DNA of 64,000 nucleotides from Bidens hawaiensis (Eukaryota; Streptophyta; Magnoliopsida; Asterales; Asteraceae): the NCBI GenBank assembly GCA_021521415.1, contig JAIQDT010000677.1:558001-622000 (forward strand). Direction: 5' to 3'. Positions 1-12,479 of this stretch are shown in pieces. The translations under genes and the position numbers were made by a program. Within the stretch, counting starts at the first letter, position 1. Each line of letters begins with the position of its first letter. The notes under the pieces were generated by a model, which was not told the DNA's origin, did not search any database, and saw only the letters and a program-made list of their open reading frames with translations.

Positions 1-545
1 CTTTATTTACCAAATTAAAATGTGTCATTTCTTTTATAACATTAGTAATCTTTAAGTGATCCAAATCTCGTAAAAGAAACAGATCATTGGATTCCAATAT
101 TGATTTATAATAGTACCCGTGTTACACACGGTGGAACATATTTAAAAACATGATATATATGTAACATCATATAAATTTAATGAAATGTAAATGTTGTAAT
201 TATAAAAAAATGATACTTTAACATGAATTATAAGACATCATAACTTATTTGAATCAAATACAAAACATACAAAGACTAACAAAGATAAACGAAAAGTTAA
301 AATATTTTATAACTTTTATCATTAGTACAATAATAAGCAAACAAAGGAAATTAGTCTCCAAAACAATAAAACAATTCTACAATGTCGATTCAACAAAACT
401 TTTATCTCAATGTTGATTTAAAAGATGAACTTTATCTAAAACATTTATTACGCATTAATAACTGTAATATTTATTACTCTAAGATGATACACGTGTTTAT
501 TTGCACATCAATTTAAATCATTTAATACAAACCATGTTTCAATTG
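1..545. repeat. Direct repeat, copy 1 (edge of window)
   Basis: AT-rich sequence that matches 1530-2060 base for base with scattered differences. Shared landmarks include the segment around TGATCCAAATCTC, the hairpin CCCGTGTTACACACGG near 117-132, and AACATCATATAAATTTAATG. The copy probably starts before base 1. No coding potential is seen. Confidence 0.75.
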
Positions 546-559
546 AATATTAGACCATG

Positions 560-700
560 TGTAGTCATAAAGCTTCACATCCAGGGGTTATGCGCCACGT
601 GGTGCCCAGTCAGAGTTATGGTTTTGTATAAAAACAGGCTGTAGTCATAACTCTTCACATCCAGGGGTTATGCGCCACGTAGCGCCCAGTCATTATTAAT
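560..700. repeat. Two tandem copies of an ~80-bp unit
   Basis: The stretch GTAGTCATAA followed by TTCACATCCAGGGGTTATGC and GCCACGT occurs at 561 and again at 641, a period of 80 bp. The second unit fades near 700. I do not recognise the family. Confidence 0.7.
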
Positions 701-1079
701 TTTATTTGTTTTTTTTAAATAATAATTCATTTAAATAATTAAATATATAATTAAAACACTATATTAGTAATTAATCTTACTTATATTAGTTTCTTTTTTT
801 AATAATTTTTAGTTTATAAAGTTTCAAATATTGTCGAGACGTGCTTAATTTTTCTACGTGTTGACATAAATAACCGAACTTGGTAAAATAAGGGTATATA
901 GAGAACATTTATGAAACTTTTATTTATGGAGATAAAATATCTCTTTGTTAATAAGAGATTTTGAGAATATTTTCAATCTATATTACTTGAACCAAAAGTT
1001 GACTTATAAAATCATTCGAATTATATATATTTATTTTTTACAGAGTAGGTGAAAGGCATATACCAATTTAGAGTAATTG

Positions 1080-1520
1080 AGCAGCAGCAGCAGACAGATC
1101 AACCATCAACCAAATCTGAGTCATCATCAGCCACAGTAGTAAGTCACAAACACCCTCTTTCTCTCTTTCTTTTAGATCTTCTTTATTATTCAATCAAACT
1201 GAAATGAGTTTTTTCCGGCGATCCGCCACCATTTTTCCGGCCACCACCACCATTTTTCCGGCGATCCCGTTACCACCCACCACCACCACCATTTTTCTCC
1301 TTCTTCTCCGATCTGTAACTCACCCACCACCACCATAACAACAAGACCCACCCACCCAACGGCTATTTTTTTTGATTTGTGTGCCAACCCCCGCGTTTTG
1401 TATACAACGCAGCCAAAAATCAATTTCATATAACGCAGGGGGGGCGGTGTACCCCCCGCGTTTTCGTCCTCAACGTTGGTGGCAACGTTACCACTACGGG
1501 TGGTCTTACCATATTGAAAA
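1080..1520. other. GC-rich, CCACCA-rich island with a small hairpin; no gene assigned
   Basis: The island stands out from its AT-rich surroundings. It has AGC repeats, then repeated CCACCACCA and TTTTTCCGG runs, and a potential hairpin at about 1432-1462 (AACGCAGGGGGG against CCCCCCGCGTT). A possible 5'-UTR splice donor (AGTAGTAAGT) lies near 1135. Reading frames through it give low-complexity Gly/Trp or Pro/His runs, so I do not call a protein. It could be the 5' UTR of a lost gene or a piece of a GC-rich MITE. Confidence 0.35.
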
Positions 1521-1529
1521 ACATTTATC

Positions 1530-2060
1530 ACTAACTTCATTTTCCAAATTCAAATGTGTCATTTCTTTTTAACATTAGCAAGCTTTAAGTGATCCAAATC
1601 TCTTAAAAGAAACAGATAATTGGATTCCAATATTGATTCAGGATAGTATCCGTGTTACACACGGTGCAACATAATTAAAAACATGATATATAAGTAACAT
1701 CATATAAATTTAATGAAATGCAAATGCTTTACTTATTACATGAATTATAAGACATCATAACTTATTTGAATCAAATACAAAAACATACAAAGACTAACAA
1801 AGATAAATGAAAAGTTAAAATATTTATAACTTATAGCATTAATACAATAATAAGCAAACAAAGGAAATTAGTCTCCAAATCAATAAAACAATTCTACAAT
1901 GTGGATTCAACAAAACTTTTATCTCAGTGTTGATTTAAAAGATGAACTTTATCTAAGAAATTTATTACAAATCAATAACTGTAATATTTATTACTCTAAG
2001 ATAATACCCGGGTTTATTTGCCCATCAATTTAAAACATTTATTGTAAACCATGTTTGAAT
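1530..2060. repeat. Direct repeat, copy 2
   Basis: Second copy of the sequence at 1-545, separated by about 1 kb. The roughly 110 bases before the hairpin CCGTGTTACACACGG are duplicated too. The repeat is therefore a segmental duplication rather than two independent insertions of one element. Confidence 0.75.
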
Positions 2061-2304
2061 TAAATATTATCATATAGAAAAAATTATAGTTAGTAACCTA
2101 CCATCTTGATAAAAAAAATTAACAAACCATGTTTGAATTAAAAGGTCCAACTTTTAATTTTCAAATGTTATATTTTGACTTCAAAATGTCAACATAATAT
2201 ATATGCATTTTTTAAAATCCAAAATGTGTCCACTGTTTTTTCTTTTGCTTGAAGCAAATTTAATACAATTAATACAAATTAATTATTTGATTTCGGTCAA
2301 AACA

Positions 2305-3450
2305 TAATTAAATTCCAAATTATTATTATTGATAAATACACAATTATATGTATAAACATGCATAAATTATGCTTCACTTAAAGAACATTACAAAATTTAC
2401 GGTTACTATTTTCATCATTATTAGTAACTCTTAATAACATAATAATGGATTTTAAGAGAATATTTAATTAAAATGTTACAATAGTCAAAATAAATGTATG
2501 TTAATTTTTATATGGACATAATTTGTGAGTGCAAATCTTAAATTTAAAAGTACTTAAATCATGTTGATATATTTCAAGAAAGTTATATTTAGTATGTAAA
2601 TGTTATTTAAAATTTAAAATGATTTAATATGAATGGTCAAAAATGATTTAATGTGAATGATCAAATACTTAAATCGGTCGAAAATTTATTTAATTTATAA
2701 CTTCTTCATTCGGTTTTTTTAACAAATAAAGAAAGTCAAACAATATAAATTGTAATAATGAGATAATTATGTTATTATTTCGGTCAAACCATATTAAGGA
2801 ATGAGTTTATAAAAATGGAAAAAAATTAAAAACTATATACAATTAGGGTAAACAAAAATAAAGAATTGAAGTTCTGAGTTGTTTTAACATTGATTACAAA
2901 TTTTGAATTTGTAATAGTATGAACGGTAACTTGTAATTTTATAACAAAAATAAAAATAATAGTCTGAATGGTAACTTTCTAAGGTAGTACTTTTTGAAAT
3001 ATTTAGAACAAAAAATAGTAAAAATAATAACATACTTGTAAAATATAATTTTAATAATTTAACATAATCTGAATTATAATTTTTGGTAATTATTAAGATG
3101 TGGTTATAGTCAATATAATAATGGAAAACATATATAGAAACAATTATGTTTGACAAACAATTATTATGGACATTAAATAGGAATTCAAATTTAAATTATA
3201 TACAAAAAATGTAGAGAAATACTACAAAGAAAATCAAGACCTTCATTTAATTGTTTACGTAAATTAGTAAACTTATTATTATCTACCCATAATTAAATTC
3301 CAATTTATTATTATTGATAAATACACAATTATATGTATAAACATGCATAAATTATGCTTGACTTAAAGATCATTAAAAATTTACGGTTACTATTTTCAAC
3401 ATTATTAGTAACTCTTAATAACATAATAATGGATTGTAAGAAAATATTAA
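2305..3450. repeat. Dispersed ~155-bp direct repeats
   Basis: Bases 2310-2467 and 3294-3450 are near-identical (shared CACAATTATATGTATAAACA, TTACGGTTACTATTTTCA and AACATAATAATGGATT). The DNA between and around them is AT-rich, with recurrent GGTCAAA and AATTAGGAA words and no plausible gene. Confidence 0.7.
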
Positions 3451-4904
3451 CTTGTACCAAAAATATACAAGATTAACTTATTTACTTTTAAAAAATATTC
3501 AAATCAACTTTAATATTAACTTAAATATTTTTGAATACCAAATTAACTTAAATATTTTTGAATTGCTTATCATAATATAAGTCGAAACATTTAGAACTAT
3601 ATTTGAATTTGTTACGTTTGTTGTATTAAAAAATTATACTTGCCTGATATTATTTTTATAACAAAAAGAATATGGTCAAAATAGTAAATGAGGAAAGTTT
3701 TGGGACCCGTTTAAAAATTTAGAAACAAAATTGAAATTGTAAAGTATATTTTTAATAATTTCTAAATTTAACATAATCTGTGAAAATAAATTTAATATTG
3801 ATAAATAAAAGGGAAAGTCAAAATAAGCATAAACATTATTTATAAATTCAAATTTAAATTAGTCAAATACTTAGTATGGACATTAATTAGGAAGTCAAAT
3901 TCATTGATATGGTCAAAATTGTTCTATGTATGTGTAAATTTTATTGTATAATTAACATTGATATGGTCAAAATAGTAAATGAGGAAACAAATGAACTTAA
4001 TTTGTAAAATCGGTCTATTAATTTAATAATTAACGAAACAAATTGTGTATGAAATTTGAATGGAATAAGTTGTATTAAGCAACAAAATTAAGAAATAGTT
4101 ACTTGAGAAAGTCAATGTATATAAAATGGGAATTCTGTTATGACAATAAAGTGTATTTTAATTTGTTACGTTTGTTGTATTTAAAAAATTATATTTGCCT
4201 TAACTATTGATATTATTTTTTTAACAAAAATAATATAGTCAAACAATTGAAAAATAAAAGGCAAAGTCAAAATAAGTTTAAACATTAATTATAAATTCAA
4301 ATTTAAATTAGTCAAACAATTAGTATTGACATTAATTAGGAAGACAAATTGAAATTTAAATTATAAAGTAGGAAAGTCAATGTATATAATCATGGGAATT
4401 CCGTTATGACCATAAAGTAGGAAAGTCAAAGAAAATAATTGGAATTAATGGAATAGTTAATTGTGTAATCTATTAAGGAGCCGAAAAACAGAATATACAT
4501 CCAGGTTATGAAGTCTTGATCAATCGGGAAAGAATAATCTATACATGATTATTGACATAGGACATATAATGTACCTATTATATTGAAATATTGAAATACA
4601 CGATTATTAAAAAAAATAATCTATACCTGATAAAATAATAAAAAAAATGTTATGAAGTCTTGATCAATCGTGAAAGCCTGCATCTATGAGTCGGACAATA
4701 ACCTGAAATAATAAAATCGAAAATTAATATTTGATATTATTTTTTTTGAATTATAGTTAATAACCGGTAAAATGATATTGTGATAATGACAATCGGATGT
4801 AGAATTTTTGTGTAGAATTGAAGAAGTGAAGATCTGTTACTCTTGGCATTGACCTGAAATCAGAAAGTATAATATTAATTTTTATATTATTGAATATTTG
4901 ATTT

Positions 4905-5345
4905 TTAATTTGTAACCGGAAAAATTGTTTGTCTTACCGGAAAAAAAACAAATATGGTTTTTAACCATGCAATCTCAGATTTTGATACCGTCGATGGATG
5001 AATATAATTTTGATATAGAACACAACAACATGTCAAACAAAAAAAACAGGAAAAATTAAAAAATACAAAAAAATATAAAACAATCATTGTTATAAGTATA
5101 ACATATAACCGGAAAAAACTACCATCAATACTCACCGGAAAAAACGTAAACACGCCGAAAAATTGTAGACTTCGCCTTTCTTTAGTTAAAACCTAAACTG
5201 ATATTATTAGAAGAAACATAAAAAGATATGAGGAAACAATAACCGGAAGAAAATATATTATTGCCGGAAATACATAGATCAACAATCGGAATTTAATATA
5301 TAATAGAAACTTACCGGAAAACGATTAATAAAGATATAGATATGG
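4905..5345. other. Cluster of ACCGGAAAA words
   Basis: The word CCGGAAAA or a close variant recurs about nine times in roughly 440 bp of otherwise AT-rich sequence (for example near 4917, 4939, 5110, 5136, 5245 and 5314). A related cluster in the opposite orientation (TTTTCCGGTAA) lies at 8980-9100. No gene is seen. It could be a decayed minisatellite or part of one repeat family. Confidence 0.45.
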
Positions 5346-5678
5346 AGTGGCCGGAATATGGGAGAGGATGAAAGATGGTATGGTTATTATTAGAGAAAGA
5401 TAGAAAAACATGATTATGATGAAAAATTAAGAAATGTTATTGTTTAAATATATGTTAGATGATGAGTTGGCATAATTATGAAAGGAATGGGTTAATGGAT
5501 ATCCAAGACCCGCGAGAAAATAAGCTTAAATGGGTTAATGGGTTAGATATAGGTTAGTTACTGAGTTGACAAGCTTAAGAATGAAAATGGGTGACATGGA
5601 GTTGAGGTGGCATCCTATGTGAACACCCTAGAATGGTGACATGTGAAAATTGTTCATTGCTTTAATAGTATGTATAGA

Positions 5679-6418
5679 TCTCAAAAAACAATTACCTATT
5701 AAAAAAATATTCATCATTATTATTATTATTGTTATTATTATTATTATTATCAAAACTGTGGCGTTGAGTACATGCTAAAAAAATTATAAATTGTACCTCT
5801 AAAGTTTCACTAATTATAGAATTAACCCTAAACATCTATTTACATATTGATTCCCTCGAGTTTCATTTAGTTGCATAATTAGCCCGACAACTTTTTATTT
5901 GGTAACTTTCAAGTTTCATTAATTACACAATTGATCTCACACGCCTTTTTACATATAGTATACCACACTTTTAATTAATTACAAAATTAACTCAACAACT
6001 TTTTAATATGATTATCTCATGTTGCATTCGTCACATATTAACCAATAGCATTTTAATATGATAAGCCTCAAGTTTCATTAAATTACGCAAACAATACAAT
6101 AAGTTTTTTATATGGTCAACTAAATTTGTAATATGATTTTGAAGCCATACCGATTGAAGTCTCGCATCATTGTCGCTGCTACACACGTCCTTTCACTCTA
6201 CATATACAGGTTAAGTGCTTGGCAGCAATGCCCATAAACAATCAACTAGTTAAACATTAATAATACGAGAGAGTAGTTCTCATAAATAAAAAAAATTACA
6301 AGAATAAAATAAAGTTTGAAAAGGCGAACGCCTAATTTGTAATAGCGATTTCCAATTGGGTATTACATCATTAATGAGACCAATGACAATTGAAAACAGA
6401 TTCTAGAAACTTGAATTT
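5679..6418. other. Intergenic, no gene recognised
   Basis: AT-rich sequence with a short ATT run near 5720 and several imperfect repeats of the form AGTTTCATTAATTACACAATT (5870-6075). No reading frame or element end is convincing. Confidence 0.5.
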
Positions 6419-6599
6419 AGGGGGTGTTTGGGATTCCTTATTTTGCCTACTTATAACTTTTCATTAAGTTCATAAGTTATAAAAGTGTAACTTATGAAAC
6501 TTTTCCTCTCACAATATAAACAATCTCACATATCTTATTACTTTTCAAAAAGTTTATAAGTTATAAGTTGGTAAAAATAATCAATCCCACACACCCCCT
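6419..6599. mobile_element. Small TIR element (MITE), ~181 bp
   Basis: The left end AGGGGGTGTTTGGGATT is complementary to the right end AATCCCACACACCCCCT with one mismatch, giving 17-bp terminal inverted repeats. The interior is AT-rich with inverted TTATAACTT words. No exact target-site duplication is visible, so the superfamily is left open; hAT-like ends of this kind are common in plants. Confidence 0.6.
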
Positions 6600-7372
6600 T
6601 ACTATATTACAAATGGTATTACATCATTTTTATAATATCATTTTTAAAAGAAAAAAAAACTTTGTTTTTATCCTATAAAGATTATGAGATGTTTATGAAT
6701 ATATGCTCTTAACTTAGTACTAAAAGTTGGATTACGGTTAGCACTTACCGGATCATGTAAATACTTTTAATAGGCAAATAGCTATTTGAAATAGTAGAAA
6801 AAGGTAGTTATAGTTATATTTCATTACAAGATTAACCACCAGTATTTATAGATAGTTACACGATCAAATTAGGAAAATAAAGAAACATCTTACAATAATA
6901 TTAAAACAATACAATATTTTACATGACATTCAACTAGAGTGTCCTCATCAATACCACATCATCACTAGGTCACTCATTTCCTTCCTTGTTATTGCCAAAT
7001 CATTTCAAATCTTTTTTTATTAAATCAAAAATACTTGATGAAGATGGGATTCGAACACGGTGTGAAACCAAGATAAATGTTTTAAGAAAATCCCTCTAGC
7101 CACTCCACCAAGCTCTAATGATGTATTTCTCTAGAAAAATAAACATATATATTTAGACATACAGTGTGGTGTACATGTGCTATAAATGGAACACTGGAAA
7201 TTAATCATAAAAAGGAAATGAATCCTATATATCCAATGCTTCAAAATCAATAAAATAAATACAAAATCTTGAGAAAATAATAAAAAAATAGATATTAACC
7301 CAAAAAAGGAAAAACGCATATTATATATAAAAATTTGTTATATATATATATATATATATAGATAAAGGATCC
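6600..7372. other. Intergenic, no gene recognised
   Basis: AT-rich sequence ending in a (TA)n run at about 7337-7360. A segment near 7040-7110 (GATTCGAACACGGTGTGAAACC and onward) resembles the tRNA-like part of a decayed SINE but is too short to call. Confidence 0.4.
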
Positions 7373-8707
7373 AATACAATAATCCCTAATCGTACATTAC
7401 GTACGCGACTCGTATCCCCGTCGATTTCAAATAACACGCGGTGGCATTACTGTAATTTTCATTAAATCTGATTCGCTGCTCCCATCGATTCCGTCCATCT
7501 TCACCATGACCGTTCAGCAATCCGTCACCATCCAACGATTCTGTCCATCGTCCAGCATCCAACGATTCTGTCCACCGTACACCATCTTCCTCCGTCACGA
7601 CTTGTTCACGGGTCAGTTGATAAAATTGACCAGTTTAAATTGAAATTGTTGAACTAATTGATCAATTAAACTTTGAAATTGATCCAATTAATCGTCAATT
7701 TGAAGTTTCAATTGATCAATTTTGAGTTTTGAGTGATGGATTTTAACTGAACGTTTAAAGTTTTAAGCGCCATTTGCAGAAACCCAGTTGCAGACGTTCC
7801 ATATTTTGTTCATATGATCAAATCGACAATCAAATTGACGGTCGATTGATAATTGTTTGATGATTACTATATTATATGAAGTGATTTCAGTGTTCAATTT
7901 CATGTAACAGGTGTTTAATTTTTTTGTTAATTTAGAAGTTCTGTTTAGAAGTTATGAACTTCCAAACCTTTTTGAACACCCAAAACTTCTTTGAACGTAT
8001 TAGAACGTTTAAAGATGCTCATTTTTTTTGAACACCCAGAACTTCTTTGAACGTATTAGAACGTTTAAAGATGTTCTTTTTTAGTCAGAACGTTTAAAGG
8101 TCTTCACTTTTGTTTCAGAACGTGTAAACATAATATTTTGAACTCTAATCGGAGCTCGATTTAGTGCATTATTTCTGCAATTCCATAATCGATTGATGTT
8201 TTTGTTAGCACTTCGAAACCTTTTTGTTAGAACTTCTAAAGTTTTGGTACAGAACTTTTAAATTTGAACGTTTAAAGGTGTTCGTTTTTGTCAGAACGTT
8301 TAAATGTACAGTGTCTTCAGTTTTGTTTAACATCCAAAATAAGTTGCAACTGTAAATTGAAGGCTCAAATTTGTATGATTAGGCGAAAAATTGAAGAACA
8401 AACAACAACTATTTGTTTAATTGTAAAAAAAATTGACCGATTGTGTTTGAAGTTTATTCGCAGATAACAAATATTTTTAGGTTTAGATAACTCAATTTAG
8501 TTTGATGTCAATCTGTAGATTAGTTTGATATGGATCAACGATTGAATTATATTGATATGGATGGACGTCCGATGAATTAATTGATGAATTAGATTGTAGA
8601 ATTAGATTTAGGTTATTTACAATTATGTCACCGCGTAAAAATTAAATCGACGTTTATAAAGCTCGTGTACCTAATGTACGATAACTGATTATTGTACAAT
8701 AATCCAC
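7373..8707. mobile_element. Non-autonomous element with ~85-bp inverted ends (MULE-like)
   Basis: The first ~85 bases (TACAATAATC, ATCGTACATTA, GTCGATTT, ACGCGGTG in order) are matched by the reverse complement of the last ~85 bases. Long TIRs on a 1.3-kb element without transposase suggest a Mutator-like non-autonomous element. The interior has a tandem repeat of about 65 bp (7975-8110, CTTCTTTGAACGTATTAGAA). No clear 9-bp target-site duplication was found, which limits the class call. Confidence 0.55.
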
Positions 8708-8886
8708 CCCTACACACACACACTATTATTTATTACGTCATCCGAGGCAATGTCCGGTCCGCCCTCCCGGGTCGGTCCGACATGTGACTCGTTAAGGAGT
8801 CCGGGTTGATATCCTGTCCGGGTCTAAAAACATTACATACGCCATATTTAAACCTTAAGATTTTCCAACCCTAATAATTTTAATAA

Positions 8887-8899
8887 CTCTTTCTCTCTC

Positions 8900-8952
<53 letters not shown>
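8887..8952. repeat. (CT)n microsatellite
   Basis: An almost uninterrupted CT run of about 65 bp with one CCC break. It follows a segment ending AACCCTAATAATTTT and could have been the 5' leader of a lost gene or retroelement. No downstream ORF supports a gene. Confidence 0.9.
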
Positions 8953-8953
<1 letters not shown>

Positions 8954-10041
8954 CTTATTACCTCCACCATCTCCTATATTCCGGTAATGTAGATGGGGAT
9001 TAATCGTTTTCCGGTAAGGTTATATTTTATATTCTAATGGCCAACAATGTTACATAATTTTCCGGTAAGGTTATATCTTTTTCCGGTAATGTTTTATATT
9101 TATTTTAATTGCTATATGATTTTATTATAATCTCTTTAGGTTGTTTATCAAAATCCAAGATTGAATTGATATTTTGAAGTTATTATGATTTTCCAGTAAA
9201 GTTTTATTTGCTACTCTAATGTCCGATTATCATATTATTCAAATCGTGACCAAAGACACGCTTGAACTACCTTCTTTTTTCAACCATTAAGTTGTTTATT
9301 TTCCTATTAGGGTCATAGTATCATATCATGTAAAAACTCAGGCACATAAAAAAAAGTATTGCTAACTTTATATTAAAAGAAAGAAAAATTAAAATATGGC
9401 AAAACAACTTGCAAATATAAAAATACAAATATTTTAAAAGAGAACATTATCATTCTATGCTAAAGCCAATAAGATGTATATTTGGAGAGGGGGAGAATGA
9501 ACTTAATTGATTTAGCAAATATCCTAAAAGAATTAGATCCCATGGCCCATTCTCTTGATAATGATTTAGAATTTGTACCTAGATTTCTTCTAAAATAAAA
9601 TATGTAGCACATTACTAACTTTATATATGGATTTACAATAAAATTCCATGTTTAGTGCCAAATCTTTTGTGCTTACAAGCGACATAAGGAGGTTAGTGAC
9701 TTAGTGTGTAAAAAATGCATTCATGAGCCATACCAACAACTTTTTTGCTAGCACATAATTCAAAAAGAGTGGATGTAACATTTTTAGCTCGTACTACCCT
9801 TTCATTTTTCTTTTAGATCCATCACAACCATAAACTAAACTATGACCAGAAGAAACATAACCATTAAACAATTAAAAGTAGAACTAAATGTCACTCAAGT
9901 CATCAAAAAATTAAGTTTCATCAAAGTTTAATAGCTGAATAACAAAAAAAAAACAAACAAAACAAAAATAAGTTGCTCTGCCAAAGTTGACGTGAAATAA
10001 TTTTGAAGGAGTAAAACAACTTCAGGAATTTTAAAAATAAT
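8953..10041. other. Intergenic, no gene recognised
   Basis: Begins with a TTTTCCGGTAA-rich segment (8980-9100), then plain AT-rich sequence. Reading frames are short and broken on both strands. Confidence 0.5.
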
Positions 10042-10566
10042 AAATTGGATTTTAATAATCTCAATTAAATGTTATTGGTCAACAATAATTTAAACTTAGT
10101 TTATTGTTTATAGTGGTCCAAATTTTAAAAATTTGACTCTCAATGGTCTCCGTTAAAAAAAAACTTGCCGAAGTTAAGTTTTTTTTTTGAATGTCAAACT
10201 GATTTTTAGAACTTTTGATCAGAAGAATGATACAAGTCGATTGATGTAAAACTTAGCTCGAAACGATGCTCCAAGGGGCTTGTTTAACGCTTCAAATCGA
10301 GTGTTTGAACTTCAAATTAACAAAAAATAAGTTGTTTGGAGTATCGTTTCGAGCTAAGTTTTACATCAATCGACTTGTATCTTCCTTCCAATTAAAAGCC
10401 CTAAAAATCATTTTAACATTCAGAAAAAATTTTAACATCATTAATTTTTTTAACAGGGGACCACTGAGAGCCAATTTTTTTAAATTTGGGACCACCGGTA
10501 ACAATAAACGAAGCTGAAATTATTATCGAACAATAACAGTTAGTTGGAATTGTTAAAATCCAATTT
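10042..10566. mobile_element. Foldback element / long hairpin, ~525 bp
   Basis: The whole segment folds on itself. The outer arms start AAATTGGATTTTAA and end TTAAAATCCAATTT. The next block, TGGTCCAAATTT and CTCTCAATGGTC, pairs with GACCACTGAGAG and AAATTTGGGACCA. The inner arms 10229-10267 and 10343-10381 are perfectly complementary over 39 bp. The loop is about 75 bases. Short reading frames across it follow from the palindrome and are not genes. Confidence 0.8.
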
Positions 10567-11556
10567 GCCTTTTTTATAATCACTTTTAAGTAATTATTTA
10601 AGGATTAAGACATTATAACTTTAAACAAAATTTAAAGGGTAAATTACTAATTAGGAAAATGTAATATTACATGAATAAAATTTTCACCGTGTAGAAAAAA
10701 TAGAGATCATTTAACAAAAAACAAGGGAAAAAAAAAAGAATCCGTCGACATGGAATGAAGAATCCCAACCAATTTGGAGGGGAAATCTTATATGGATATC
10801 GGATCCATTTGGGAGAGTGAAGTATGGAAGTCTACTAACCCCATTTGCAATCATGTACCCCACACAATACACATTGCTCCTAATGTTTTGGCTTTTTTTT
10901 ATATTAACAAAAATATATTCGTAGAACTATGGTATATTGGTTTAATTAATCATAACTATCATCTTTTGATTGTTGTCGGTTTTAATTAATTAATTGGCTG
11001 ATAGCAAACCTACATTTTATCACATATGTTCACAACAGTCTGCGACTAACTGTATGCTAACATCATTAGTTGTAGGTCGTCAGAGAAACATTTTTTTTGT
11101 TGGAAAACTCATGTTTTTTTTTCGAAAAACTCGGCACATTTATCCCAAATATCTTTGTAACCATGGATCGAACCTTTGAAACCCTTTTATAGTAAAAGCC
11201 TTCATTTTTAGGTCGACAGAACCCTAAAACCATCGGCGAAATCGTTTGGTGGTACTCAAGTAGTGGTGGGTGAGTCAGTTGGTGGTGTTGAGGTTGAGTT
11301 TCCCCGCAAAAATGTGACGTTTCCAGTCAAAAGCTTTTTTCTTGTGACATGCAACTAACGACGTTAGCATTTTGTTAGTCGCAAACCGTTGGAAACAAAT
11401 ATAATAAAAGGTGAGATCGTTATCATTAAATTCGTTAGTTGGGACCGACAGTGATTAGTGACCAAAAGATAATAGTTGAGATTAATAAAAACCAATACAC
11501 CTAAAATTATTTGTTATACACTTCTAACAATACGGAGAAGATTAACCGTCCAATTG
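10567..11556. other. Intergenic, no gene recognised
   Basis: AT-rich stretch. Open frames at 10774-10989 and 10994-11179 have no recognisable domain or codon bias and sit among poly-T and poly-A tracts. Repeated GTTAGT and GACTAAC words (11025-11470) suggest a decayed repeat. Confidence 0.45.
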
Positions 11557-11559
11557 TAA

Positions 11560-12476
11560 GAGCATCTCCAATGTGATATTTAGTTCTGATGTGACATTGT
11601 TCAGAATTCAGAATTGGATAAATGCACATTGGATGTGATGTTCAGTTTAGAGCATATTTACAAAACTGGATGGAAGTAAACATGATAAGTGAACACAATG
11701 TAATTAATTTTTCATTTAAATTTTCGAAACAATTTCAACCCCCATTTTAATTATCTTTCTTTTGAATGAAAAAATGATTTCTTTTTGTTTGTTTTTACAT
11801 TTAACGGTAAAAAATTTTAATACAAATATTATTGTTTATGTAATTTAAAAAAAAAATTATTTTTGTTGTGTGTGTTTGCATGTGGTTGGTTTATTTATTG
11901 TTTATGTAATTTTAAACTTGTATTTATATGTCTTTTATTATTTGAAATCTATTTACTGGCGGGGCTTGCCCCAATGGCCAGGAACATGATGGATGACCCG
12001 GGTGTCCCGGGTTCGAATCTTGATTCCGACCGGATTTTTCCAGAGCATTAAAAACCTATCGTGCATTCGGGCGGGGTGAGCAAACTGGATTTTACCGGGA
12101 ACGTCAAGCCAAACTTGGACGCCAGCGTGGATCCCGATCATTTCAACATAGCTGGCCTGAGTGGGGTGGTGGGGCGCAACTTGGTCGCGCAGTGCTAGCT
12201 TCACTGTGAAAGTCACCGCTCGAAATAAAAAAAAAAGGAACTTATTTTATTTTTAAATAATATGAAAAAAATAAGATACCTATAAAAGTATTTTAGTTTA
12301 TATAATTAAAATATAGAAGTAGGTGGTTATGTGGAATATCGGGGTGTTTAAAAGCGGATGTAGTGTTCGAGGAAAAATGAGATTTTTTGGTGTTTGAAAG
12401 TAGATGAGTGAAAATCTGACGTGACGGCTGATGTGGCGCGTTTAGTTGTTTATTTTATCCACTATTGTGGATGCTC
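11560..12476. mobile_element. Harbinger-like MITE with TAA target duplication
   Basis: The ends GAGCATCTCCAATG and CTATTGTGGATGCTC are inverted, and both sides are flanked by the trinucleotide TAA (11557-11559 and 12477-12479). A 3-bp TAA/TTA duplication is the PIF/Harbinger signature. The ~917-bp length includes a SINE (see 11955). No transposase is encoded. Confidence 0.65.
11955..12232 (+). mobile_element. tRNA-derived SINE nested in the MITE
   Basis: A pol III-like head contains a box-A-like stretch (GCTTGCCCCAATGGCCAGG) and a clear B box (GGGTTCGAATC near 12010). The body contains CCGGGAACGTCAAGCCAAAC, and it ends in an A-rich tail at about 12227-12236. The body matches the SINE at 43563-43885, so both belong to one family. 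Target-site duplication is not clear. Confidence 0.65.
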
Positions 12477-12479
12477 TAA

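Larger units (their letters stand above)
1638..5678 (-). mobile_element. Possible non-autonomous Helitron (minus strand)
   Basis: Read on the minus strand, the right edge begins TCTATACATACTATTAAAGC, a TC start resembling plant Helitron 5' ends. The left edge carries a hairpin (CCGTGT-GTA-ACACGG) followed about 8 bases later by CTGA, which fits the CTRR 3' end preceded by a hairpin. The interior is AT-rich and non-coding. The A/T insertion context is imperfect at the 3' end, and nothing like Rep/helicase is present. The interior could equally be several unrelated repeats, so this is a tentative call. Confidence 0.28.

Noticed and set aside
1190..1540. 116-codon minus-strand frame rich in Gly and Trp
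   Set aside because: It is the reverse of CCACCA and TTTTCCGG repeats; low complexity, no domain.
7386..7598. 70-codon frame with repeated RWTESLD words
   Set aside because: Lies in the TIR and adjacent short repeats of a non-autonomous element.
10266..10517. 83-codon frame
   Set aside because: It lies across the long hairpin and follows from the palindrome.
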